Source: Bacillota bacterium
GTDB lineage: Bacteria; Bacillota; Sulfobacillia; RBS10-35
Direction of reading: 5' to 3'
DNA: 5,156 nt
Assembly: GCA_029960865.1 (NCBI GenBank)
Contig: JASBVX010000125.1
Span: 1 to 5,156, forward strand
The position numbers and the translations under genes are program-made. This document shows, piece after piece, positions 1-5,156 of this stretch. Below the pieces are notes generated by a model that was not told where the DNA came from, ran no database searches, and saw nothing but the letters and a program-made list of their open reading frames with translations. Within the stretch, counting starts at the first letter, position 1; the number at the start of each line of letters is the position of its first letter.

Positions 1-45
1 CGGGCAAAAAAGGCGCTGGAGGCGCTTGGGCATGAAGATCCATAG
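1..45 (+). CDS. Possible C-terminal tail of an upstream gene, perhaps tnpA of the same IS element (partial)
   Basis: Frame 1 is open from the window edge and reads RAKKALEALGHEDP, then a TAG stop at 43-45. The tail is short, charged and helix-like. It overlaps the ATG of the TnpB remnant at 32 by 14 bases. In IS607-type and some IS605-type elements the transposase gene tnpA lies directly upstream of tnpB and often overlaps its start, so this could be the last residues of tnpA. That is inference from position only: fourteen residues are too few to identify a family. It could equally be a chance open frame in GC-rich DNA. Confidence 0.25.
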   Translation, partial: RAKKALEALGHEDP

Positions 46-478
46 GGCCTACCGGCATGAACTCGATCCCAACGTGGAAGGGCGCATCCTTCTCACCAAG
101 CGCGCCGGGGCTGCCCGCTTTGCCTACACTTGGGGCTCCCCCGGTGGAAAGAGATCTACGAGAACGAAGGCCGCAGCAAACGCGATGGAGCTCCACCAAC
201 TGAACCACCTGAAGAAGACGGACTTCCCGTGGATGGATGAGGTGTCCAAAAGGGGCGCCGCAGGAGGCGCTTCGGGACCTGGAGCGGGCGTTCAAGAACT
301 TCTTTCGCGGGCCTCAAATCTGGCCGAAACGTCGGCCATCCCAACTTCTGCCGCAAACACGACCGGCGGGACAGCTTCACGCTGGACAACAGCAGCGGCA
401 CGATCGGCTCCTTCTGGATGGCGAAGACCGGCGCCACCCCGGTAAAGCGCGGCACGTCGTGCTGCCCCGGATCGGTTC
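32..478 (+). pseudogene. tnpB: Frameshifted, truncated remnant of a TnpB family protein (IS200/IS605 or IS607 element)
   Basis: TnpB is the RNA-guided DNA nuclease encoded by these elements; only its N-terminal part, about 150 residues, is left here. The start is ATG at 32, with GGAGG at 18-22 as a well-spaced ribosome site. Typical TnpB N-terminal blocks appear in order, but in changing frames: MKIHRAYRHELDPN and ARFAYTWG in frame 2 (32-136), RWKEIYENEGRS in frame 1 (142-177), NAMELHQLN and KKTDFPWMDEVSK in frame 2 (179-250), APQEALRDLERAFKNFFRG in frame 3 (255-311), GLKSGRNVGHPNF and RRDSFTLDNSSGTI in frame 1 (310-405), and HVVLPRIG in frame 3 (453-476). That needs about five frameshifts. 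Recognisable sequence stops near 478, so the RuvC catalytic residues, the zinc finger and the 3' omegaRNA region are absent. It cannot encode a working nuclease. The assignment to TnpB is firm; IS607 versus IS605 is not settled. Confidence 0.85.
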
Positions 479-502
479 TGGCCTACCGTGCTACACTGGA
501 AG

Positions 503-510
503 AAAGGAGG
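503..510 (+). promoter_or_regulatory. Strong ribosome binding site deciding the TTG start of trxB
   Basis: AAAGGAGG is a near-perfect Shine-Dalgarno sequence ending 7 bases before TTG at 518. The frame is also open back to GTG at 488, but that codon lies upstream of this site and would place the ribosome site inside the coding sequence. The TTG is therefore the better start, and it also puts the FAD-binding GAGPAG motif at the usual distance from the N-terminus. Confidence 0.8.
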
Positions 511-517
511 GTTCTCC

Positions 518-1492
518 TTGGCGGAAGATCGTTTTGATGTGCTGGTGATCGGGGCTGGGCCAGCGGGGCTGACGGCCGGGCTTTATGCCAGCCGGGCCGG
601 CCTGAAGACGGCCATCGTGGAAAAGGGAGCCCCTGGCGGGCAGATCGCCACGACCGACCTGGTGGACAATTATCCCGGGTTTCCCGAGGGGATCTTGGGC
701 CCGGATCTCAGCCAGCTCATGGAAAAGCAGGCGGTGCGCTTCGGATCTCAGCTGATCTACGACGAGGTGACGGGGCTTAAACCCCGGGAAGACGGCAGCT
801 GGGAAGCTACCATGTACGGCGGGGCCAAGGTGGCCCGCACGGTGATCGTGGCTAGCGGCGCCTACGAGCGCAAGCTGGGTGCACCTGGAGAAGATCGGTT
901 CCGGGGCCGGGGTGTGTCGTATTGTGCCATCTGCGACGGCGCTTTTTTCAAGGGCGGCAAGGTGGCTGTGGTGGGTGGGGGCGATTCGGCGCTGACGGAA
1001 GGCCTTTACCTCACTCGGGTCGTCGAGGAAGTGACCATCATCCATCGGCGGGATGAGCCGCGGGCAGCGTATGATCTGCAGCAAAGGGCCAAAGCCAATC
1101 CCAAGATCCGTTGGATCCTCTCCCATGTGGTGGAGGGGATGGAAGGGGATGACCAGCTGCGGAGATTGATCCTGCGCAGCACGAAGGATGGGTCCCTCCA
1201 GGAGCTCCAGGTGGACGGCGTGTTCATCTACATCGGTATGGTGCCCAACACAGGGTTCCTGGCGGGCGTGGTGGAGCGGGATGAAGCCGGGTACATTCTG
1301 GCGACTCCCAGCCTTCAGACCAGCGCTCCCGGCATTTGGGTGGCGGGGGATGCCCGGGCAGGCTCGCTGGCGCAGGTGTCGACTGCGGTGGGAGAGGGAG
1401 CCATCGCTGCCCTGGAGGCGGAAGCCTACCTGGGCCGGTGGGAAGCGGGGCAGAAGCCCCCGTGGCCCCGGCTGGAAAAGGTAACCCTATGA
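518..1492 (+). CDS. trxB: Thioredoxin reductase (NADPH, FAD-dependent)
   Basis: This cytoplasmic flavoenzyme transfers electrons from NADPH through FAD and a redox-active disulfide to thioredoxin. The product is 324 residues, normal for the low-molecular-weight bacterial type. Visible motifs are the FAD dinucleotide-binding GAGPAG at 12-17, the block GGQIATTDLVDNYPGFPEG, the redox-active CAIC at 136-139 followed by DG, a second nucleotide-binding motif GGGDSA at 153-158, and HRRD at 176-179, whose paired arginines normally select NADPH. The C-terminal FAD motif AGD ends at D278. One oddity is SLAQVSTA at 283-290: most relatives have Arg just before this Gln, where A285 stands here. The start is TTG at 518, chosen for the strong AAAGGAGG upstream. 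The stop overlaps the next start as ATGA, so the gene is translationally coupled to the acyl-CoA dehydrogenase. The TnpB remnant ends only about 40 bases upstream, so the promoter is either within that remnant or further left. Confidence 0.95.
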   Translation: MAEDRFDVLVIGAGPAGLTAGLYASRAGLKTAIVEKGAPGGQIATTDLVDNYPGFPEGILGPDLSQLMEKQAVRFGSQLIYDEVTGLKPREDGSWEATMYGGAKVARTVIVASGAYERKLGAPGEDRFRGRGVSYCAICDGAFFKGGKVAVVGGGDSALTEGLYLTRVVEEVTIIHRRDEPRAAYDLQQRAKANPKIRWILSHVVEGMEGDDQLRRLILRSTKDGSLQELQVDGVFIYIGMVPNTGFLAGVVERDEAGYILATPSLQTSAPGIWVAGDARAGSLAQVSTAVGEGAIAALEAEAYLGRWEAGQKPPWPRLEKVTL

Positions 1493-2661
1493 AGACGGAA
1501 GCGGATCTGCAGGATCTGAGGGAGGCGGTCCGAGACCTGGCCCAGCGGGTGATGGCCCCCCGGGCGGCCCAGGTGGACGCCAGGGGGGAATTCCCCTGGG
1601 ACTACGTCCAGGCCCTCCGGGACCAGGGTTTCATGGGTTTGGCCATCCCGGAAGAGTATGGGGGCCTGGGAGCCGGGTTTGAGGCCTTGGCGGTGGCGGT
1701 GGAGGAGCTCTCGCGGGTCGATGCCGTGGGCGGCCTTTTGGTGGCGGTGCAGGTCCTGGGCACCCTGCCCATCATCCTGGGTGGGAACGAGGAACAAAAA
1801 AGACGCTACCTGCCCCAGGCGGCCAGCGGCCAGTGGTTGGCTGCCTTCGGTTTGACGGAACCCGAGGCGGGCTCCGACGCGGCCCACCTCACCACCCGGG
1901 CCGCCCGCAAAGGCGATCGTTACTACCTGACGGGGCGCAAGCACTTCATCACCAACGCAGGGGTGGCCGGCATCTATGTGGTCTTTGCCCGCACGGGGGA
2001 GGAAGGAGCCAGGGGCATTTCCGCCTTCGTGGTGGAGCCGGATACCCCCGGATTCACCCTGGGGCGCCTGCAGCACAAAATGGGCATCCGGGGATCGACC
2101 ACCGGAGAACTGATCTTTGAGGAGGCGGAAGTGCCGGTGGAGAACCGGCTGGGCCAAGAGGGGGACGGCTTTCGCATCGCCATGGCCACCCTGGACCGAA
2201 CCCGCAGCAACATCGCCGCCCAGGCCCTGGGGATCGCCCAGGGGGCTCTAGATGTGGCGGTGCGCTATGCGGGGGAGAGGCGCCAATTCGGGCAGGCCAT
2301 CGGAGATTTCCAGGGGATCCAGTTCATGCTGGCCGATATGGCCACCCAGGTGGAAGCGGCGCGCCAGCTGACCTACCATGCCTGCCGGGCCCTGGATGAG
2401 GAAGGGCTGAGCCTGAGGCGCATGACCCCTTCCGTAGCGCGGCTGGCGGCCATGGCCAAGCTCTACGCCTCGGACGTGGCCATGAAGGTGTCCCAGGATG
2501 CAGTGCAGATCCTGGGCGGTTACGGCTACATGGTGGATTACCCGGCGGAGCGGATGATGCGGGATGCCAAAATCACCCAGATATATGAAGGGACGAATCA
2601 AATCCAGCGCTGGATCATCGGCCGGTCCTTGCTGGAGGATGCGGGTCATGGCCGAGACTAA
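1489..2661 (+). CDS. Acyl-CoA dehydrogenase (short-chain/butyryl-CoA type)
   Basis: This FAD enzyme oxidises an acyl-CoA to the trans-2-enoyl-CoA, normally passing electrons to electron transfer flavoprotein (not encoded here). The product is 390 residues, standard for a single-domain-set ACAD: N-terminal helical domain to about 115, beta domain about 119-215, C-terminal helical domain about 225-375. Key motifs are FGLTEPEAGSD at 120-130 (family signature), KHFITNAG at 151-158, RRQFGQ at 264-269 (FAD contact between subunits), QILGGYGYMVDYP from 340, and QIYEGTNQIQR, in which E367 is in the usual place of the catalytic base of short- and medium-chain enzymes. Isovaleryl- and long-chain types carry the base elsewhere, so a short- or medium-chain, possibly branched, substrate is likely; the exact substrate cannot be read. 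ATG at 1489 overlaps the trxB stop by 4 bases (ATGA), with AAGG 7 bases upstream. The 14-base overlap with the next gene continues the operon. Confidence 0.95.
   Translation: MKTEADLQDLREAVRDLAQRVMAPRAAQVDARGEFPWDYVQALRDQGFMGLAIPEEYGGLGAGFEALAVAVEELSRVDAVGGLLVAVQVLGTLPIILGGNEEQKRRYLPQAASGQWLAAFGLTEPEAGSDAAHLTTRAARKGDRYYLTGRKHFITNAGVAGIYVVFARTGEEGARGISAFVVEPDTPGFTLGRLQHKMGIRGSTTGELIFEEAEVPVENRLGQEGDGFRIAMATLDRTRSNIAAQALGIAQGALDVAVRYAGERRQFGQAIGDFQGIQFMLADMATQVEAARQLTYHACRALDEEGLSLRRMTPSVARLAAMAKLYASDVAMKVSQDAVQILGGYGYMVDYPAERMMRDAKITQIYEGTNQIQRWIIGRSLLEDAGHGRD
2634..2638 (+). promoter_or_regulatory. Ribosome binding site for the degenerate GGDEF gene, inside the acyl-CoA dehydrogenase end
   Basis: GGAGG lies 9 bases before the ATG at 2648 and within the last codons of the acyl-CoA dehydrogenase gene. 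It supports ATG 2648 over the earlier in-frame ATG at 2564, which lies inside conserved acyl-CoA dehydrogenase coding sequence. The arrangement suggests translational coupling. Confidence 0.65.
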
Positions 2662-3433
2662 AGGTCTTCTCTTGGAGGCGTTGGAAGGGGTCCCGCCGGC
2701 AGCGGTGGCCGCTTATTTTTGCCGCCTTGTCACCGAGGGCTGGGGATGGGACTGGGTGCAGATTCACCTCTGGGATGGGCGGCGCTGGGTGCTGCGGGCC
2801 CAGCAGGGAGAGCGCCGGCAGGAGGTGCCTTTCGAGAGGGCGGTGGAGGTGTGGGCGGTGAAGGCCCGGGTCCTGGGACCAGGGGATGTGGCCCTGGATG
2901 CCTCCGCCGATGCCTCCCTTGTGGCAGCCCTGAAGTGGGTGGCGGCCGCCGAGTCTTTCTTGCAGGCCCAGCGGCAGCCCGCTTCCCTGTGGGATCCGGC
3001 CACGGGCCTCTGGTCCCAGGGGCCCTTTGCTCGCCGGCTGGAGGAAGAAGTGGCCCGGTCCCTGCGTTTGCGCCAACCTTTGGCGCTGGTGCTTCTCTCC
3101 TTGGGGGAAGAGCGCTTCGAGAAAGAAGGCTGGGAAGAAGGGGTGGGCCAGATCCTGGGCAGCAGCATCCGCCTAGGGGATGTGGCAGCCCGGGAGGGAA
3201 GGCGGCGCTTTGCCCTCCTTCTGCCCGGAGCCGATGCGGCCGGGGCCGAGAGGGTGGCGGCCCGCGTGGTGCAGCGACTGCAGGGGACCGTCCCGAAAAG
3301 CCCCATCAGCGCGGGTGTGGCCGACATTCCGGCCGATGCCCAGGACGCCGGCAGCCTGCGGGCGGCGGCGGAAAAGGCCCTTTACCTGGCGGAGATGGCA
3401 GGGGGAGCGGTGCGGGCGGCAGGGGAGTCCTAG
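2648..3433 (+). CDS. GAF-like plus degenerate GGDEF domain protein, predicted inactive as a diguanylate cyclase
   Basis: The product is 261 residues with no signal peptide or clear membrane segment, so it is probably cytoplasmic. Residues about 5-105 resemble a shortened GAF sensor domain (for example WDWVQIHLWDGRRWVLRA), but this is weak. From 116 a GGDEF fold is recognisable: DPATGLW at 116-122 (family DxLTGLxNR), a hydrophobic strand PLALVLLSLGEERF at 144-157, then RFALLLPG at 187-194 and the C-terminal block AAEKALYLAEMAG, which matches the usual ADxALYxAKxxG. The active-site pentad is GRRRF at 184-188 instead of GGDEF. The metal-binding Asp after the first strand is Ser (S151). The segment between them is about 10 residues shorter than usual and lacks the conserved Asn-Asp and GHxxGD residues. 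GTP cyclisation to c-di-GMP is therefore not expected, and the inhibitory I-site is also not evident. ATG 2648 has GGAGG 9 bases upstream and overlaps the acyl-CoA dehydrogenase by 14 bases. A role as a nucleotide-binding, scaffold or regulatory protein is inference only. Confidence 0.75.
   Translation: MAETKGLLLEALEGVPPAAVAAYFCRLVTEGWGWDWVQIHLWDGRRWVLRAQQGERRQEVPFERAVEVWAVKARVLGPGDVALDASADASLVAALKWVAAAESFLQAQRQPASLWDPATGLWSQGPFARRLEEEVARSLRLRQPLALVLLSLGEERFEKEGWEEGVGQILGSSIRLGDVAAREGRRRFALLLPGADAAGAERVAARVVQRLQGTVPKSPISAGVADIPADAQDAGSLRAAAEKALYLAEMAGGAVRAAGES
3430..3433. other. Shared palindromic CTAG stop of two convergent genes
   Basis: CTAG reads TAG on both strands. The degenerate GGDEF gene ends with TAG at 3431-3433 (+), and the rhomboid gene ends with TAG at 3432-3430 (-). 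The two coding regions therefore overlap by 4 bases at their 3' ends, with no intergenic space and no hairpin followed by a T-run on either side. Any terminator for either operon must lie inside the opposing coding sequence. Confidence 0.9.
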
Positions 3434-4134
3434 AAGAGAGGAACAGGCCAGCTCACAAGGACGAGGTATCCCAGAGAGAGCAGGAGGAGGAAGCCAAAGA
3501 ACCGCTGCCAGGTCTGGCCGGGGTAACCCGGAACGCCCAGGGTGGCCCCTACCGCCAGACCTGTCAGGAAGCCTCCGGCATGGACGTAGTTGTTGATGTC
3601 GGAACCGGGCAGGAACCCATAGGCGAAGGCGAGGACGACGGTCAGGAGGACGCTCCGCAAAAAGCCCCCCCAGTTTTGCCGCTGGTGTACCAGGGTGCCC
3701 AGGTAGAGAAGGGCGCCGAAAAGGCCGAAGATGGCCCCTGAAGCCCCCACGGTGATGAGGTGGGAGCGGGGATCGAAAAGAAGCTCTGCCAGGGATCCGC
3801 CGACTCCCGCGAGGAAGAAGATGAGAAGAAGCCGGAGATGGCCAAAGGTGGACTCCACGATGCTCCCCGCGAACCAGAGGGCCAGGGTGTTCAGGGCCAG
3901 GTGGAGGACCCCGTAATGGAGGAAGATGGGGGTCACCAGCCGCCACCACTGGCCTGACCAGATGAGAATGTTTTCCTGGGCTCCGGCCCGCAGCAAGACT
4001 TGGAGGTTGGTGGAGCCGCCGTGCTGCTCCAGGGCGATCCACATGGCGACCATGACGGCCACCAGCGTGCCTGTCATCCAGGGTGTCCCTGCCCGCGGCG
4101 CGAGGGATGGCACCCGCTCTTCGTTTACCGGCAA
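3430..4134 (-). CDS. Rhomboid family intramembrane serine protease
   Basis: Rhomboids cleave membrane proteins within or near their transmembrane segments, using a Ser-His dyad inside the membrane. With the start chosen here the product is 234 residues and very hydrophobic, with about 6-7 membrane segments. Catalytic features are all present: WWR at 63-65 in the loop after segment 1, HYGVLHLALN at 73-82 (the family HxxxxHxxxN pattern of segment 2), GASG with nucleophile S132, and NNYVHAGG with catalytic H185. A seventh hydrophobic segment ends the protein. The start is uncertain. TTG at 4134 has GGTGG repeats just upstream and overlaps the M20 stop by 10 bases, which suggests coupling. GTG at 4113 or ATG at 4077 (215 residues) are alternatives. 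The PW before the first membrane segment looks like the family's usual PWVT block, which argues that the start is upstream of 4077. It is probably the last gene of an operon with the M20 peptidase; the substrate is unknown. Confidence 0.9.
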   Translation of the reverse strand: MPVNEERVPSLAPRAGTPWMTGTLVAVMVAMWIALEQHGGSTNLQVLLRAGAQENILIWSGQWWRLVTPIFLHYGVLHLALNTLALWFAGSIVESTFGHLRLLLIFFLAGVGGSLAELLFDPRSHLITVGASGAIFGLFGALLYLGTLVHQRQNWGGFLRSVLLTVVLAFAYGFLPGSDINNYVHAGGFLTGLAVGATLGVPGYPGQTWQRFFGFLLLLSLGYLVLVSWPVPLF

Positions 4135-5156
4135 AAATCCACCACCGTCTCGTAGAGGACCGAGAGGGCGAACTGCAGCCCTTTGATGGAGATCCGTTCG
4201 TCGATGCCGTGGACCCGCTCGTATTCTTCCCCTTCGGGAAGAGGGACAAACCCGTAGGTGGGAATGCCGGCGGGGCGCAGCCAGGAACCGTCGGTGCCAC
4301 CTGTGAGCATGGTGGGGATGAGGGGGCTCTCGGGCCGGTGACGGGCCAGGGCTCTCTTCATGCTCTCCACCAGGGGATGGTCCAGGGGGGAGGTGGGGCT
4401 CCCGGCCGTCAGGGGCATTTTCACCTCCACTTTTTCGTGGAGGCCGGAGGTCCGCAGGACTTCTCGCAGCCAGTGTTCCATGGAAGCCGAGGTCTCCCCC
4501 GGGAGAAGGCGGCAGTCGCAGACCGCCCGGGCCTCGGCGGGAATGACGTTGGGGCGGGAACCGGCCGAGAGCATGGTGGGGGCCACGGTGTTGTGGAGAA
4601 GGGCCCAGAGGGTCCAGCGGTGCTGGGGATGCTGGAAGCGGCGGAACGCATCGGCGGCTTTCCCGGGGTTGAGGAAATCCAGGAGAAGGCTTTTCATGGG
4701 TTCTTCCTGGTAGCGGGCCATGCTTTCCACCATGGCCCGCACCGGTTTCGTGACGAGAAGGGGAGGCTCGGCCCTGGCCAGGGCTTCCAGGGCCCGGGCC
4801 AGCCACAGGAGGGCGTTGTCTTCGTGGGGCACGGACCCGTGACCGGGGGTGCCCCGGGCCACCAGTTCAAAGGCGGCGGAGACTTTCTCCGCCGGCTGGT
4901 AGGTGAAATAGGACCGGGATCCCAGGCGGATCTCCTCGCCGCCTCCTTCGTTCAGGGCGGCAGCCGCCCGGATGGCTTGCAGGTGATGTTCCACCATCCA
5001 TCCGGCGCCCGCATGGCCTCCCGCTTCCTCGTCGGCGTTGAACATCACCTTGAGGGGGCGGCGCAGGGTCGGGCCTTCTTCTTTGAGAATCTTCACCAGG
5101 ACCACCCAGATGGCCACCAGGTGCTTCATGTCCAGCGCTCCTCGGCCCCAGACATA
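4125..5156 (-). CDS. M20 family metallopeptidase/amidohydrolase (N-terminus beyond the window)
   Basis: M20 enzymes are two-zinc hydrolases of peptide or amide bonds (carboxypeptidases, dipeptidases, deacylases), usually cytoplasmic. The 343 visible residues begin in YVWGRGALDMK, the typical block that holds the bridging metal Asp (residue 9 of the fragment). NADEEAGG follows, with the Glu pair at 43-44 (general base and zinc ligand), at the spacing normal for the family. GTPGHGSVPHEDNA marks the dimerisation domain, PNVIPAEARAVCDCRLLPGE and GGTDGSWLRPAGIPTYGF are conserved late blocks, and VHGIDERI carries the last zinc-ligand His at 316. The first metal motif (HxD) and the start lie to the right of the window, so the gene is cut by the edge, not broken: the frame stays open to base 5156. 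The TAA stop at 4125-4127 overlaps the likely rhomboid start. The motif set resembles the carboxypeptidase/PM20D1-like branch; the substrate cannot be assigned. Confidence 0.92.
   Translation of the reverse strand, partial: YVWGRGALDMKHLVAIWVVLVKILKEEGPTLRRPLKVMFNADEEAGGHAGAGWMVEHHLQAIRAAAALNEGGGEEIRLGSRSYFTYQPAEKVSAAFELVARGTPGHGSVPHEDNALLWLARALEALARAEPPLLVTKPVRAMVESMARYQEEPMKSLLLDFLNPGKAADAFRRFQHPQHRWTLWALLHNTVAPTMLSAGSRPNVIPAEARAVCDCRLLPGETSASMEHWLREVLRTSGLHEKVEVKMPLTAGSPTSPLDHPLVESMKRALARHRPESPLIPTMLTGGTDGSWLRPAGIPTYGFVPLPEGEEYERVHGIDERISIKGLQFALSVLYETVVDFCR

Noticed and set aside
489..497. Extended -10-like promoter TGCTACACT before trxB
   Set aside because: No matching -35 box is visible. 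Transcription would start near 504, inside the Shine-Dalgarno sequence at 503-510, leaving the site cut. A chance match is more likely.
491..1126. Antisense open frame of 211 codons within trxB
   Set aside because: It is a shadow of well-conserved trxB coding sequence, with no ribosome site or recognisable domain.
1336..1488. Upstream in-frame extension of the acyl-CoA dehydrogenase
   Set aside because: The extra 51 residues are a Gly-rich shadow of the trxB C-terminus. ATG 1489, in the ATGA overlap, gives the normal family length and N-terminus.
1426..2157. Antisense open frame of 243 codons within the acyl-CoA dehydrogenase
   Set aside because: It is a shadow of a well-conserved gene; its His/Gly/Arg-rich composition is typical of antisense GC-rich frames.
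2719..3741. Long + strand open frame of 340 codons
   Set aside because: It is an out-of-frame reading of the degenerate GGDEF gene that then runs antisense through the rhomboid gene. It is Gly/Pro/Arg-rich, with no family motif; long chance frames are common at this GC content.
3173..4300. Second long - strand open frame of 375 codons across the rhomboid and the GGDEF gene
   Set aside because: It reads the rhomboid in the wrong frame and the GGDEF gene antisense. Its composition is Pro/Arg/Ser-rich, without hydrophobic segments or motifs.
4135..4806. Extension of the rhomboid frame by about 224 codons upstream
   Set aside because: This part is a shifted-frame reading of the M20 gene, Pro/Arg/Gly/Ser-rich and motif-free. 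The rhomboid protein begins near 4134 or later.
1..5156. CRISPR arrays, tRNA/rRNA genes, riboswitches, intrinsic terminators
   Set aside because: I saw no regularly spaced repeats, RNA gene signatures, or hairpins followed by T-runs. The coding sequence is essentially continuous from 518 to the end.

Overview
This GC-rich bacterial window is densely packed. It holds a decayed transposon gene, a three-gene rightward operon, and a two-gene leftward operon that meets it tail to tail. Strong purine-rich Shine-Dalgarno sites, a TTG start, tight gene overlaps and a TnpB of a type common in thermophilic Gram-positives suggest a GC-rich Bacillota-like organism. That placement is a weak inference, because no marker gene such as 16S rRNA is present.

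Left edge (1 to about 480, + strand): the N-terminal part of a TnpB (the RNA-guided nuclease protein of IS200/IS605 and IS607 elements) is still readable, but only by changing frame about five times. The RuvC nuclease core, the zinc finger and the 3' guide-RNA end are gone. A 14-codon open tail at 1-45 overlaps its start and may be the end of the partner transposase tnpA.

Right-pointing operon (518-3433, + strand): thioredoxin reductase (trxB), an acyl-CoA dehydrogenase, and a small protein with a GAF-like N-terminal half and a catalytically dead GGDEF domain. The genes overlap by 4 and 14 bases, so they are very probably co-transcribed and translationally coupled. Both enzymes are FAD-dependent oxidoreductases. 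The third gene looks like a regulator or binding protein that has lost diguanylate cyclase activity.

Left-pointing operon (5156-3430, - strand): an M20-family metallopeptidase/amidohydrolase whose N-terminus lies beyond the right edge, then a rhomboid intramembrane serine protease that probably starts inside the last codons of the M20 gene. The two operons share a CTAG palindrome that provides the TAG stop on each strand, so no room is left for a terminator between them.

No RNA genes, CRISPR arrays or convincing terminators were seen. No gene-free stretch exceeds 300 bases once the TnpB remnant is counted. I did not find a clear new multi-gene system. The most unusual item is the degenerate GGDEF protein coupled to the redox and acyl-CoA genes.
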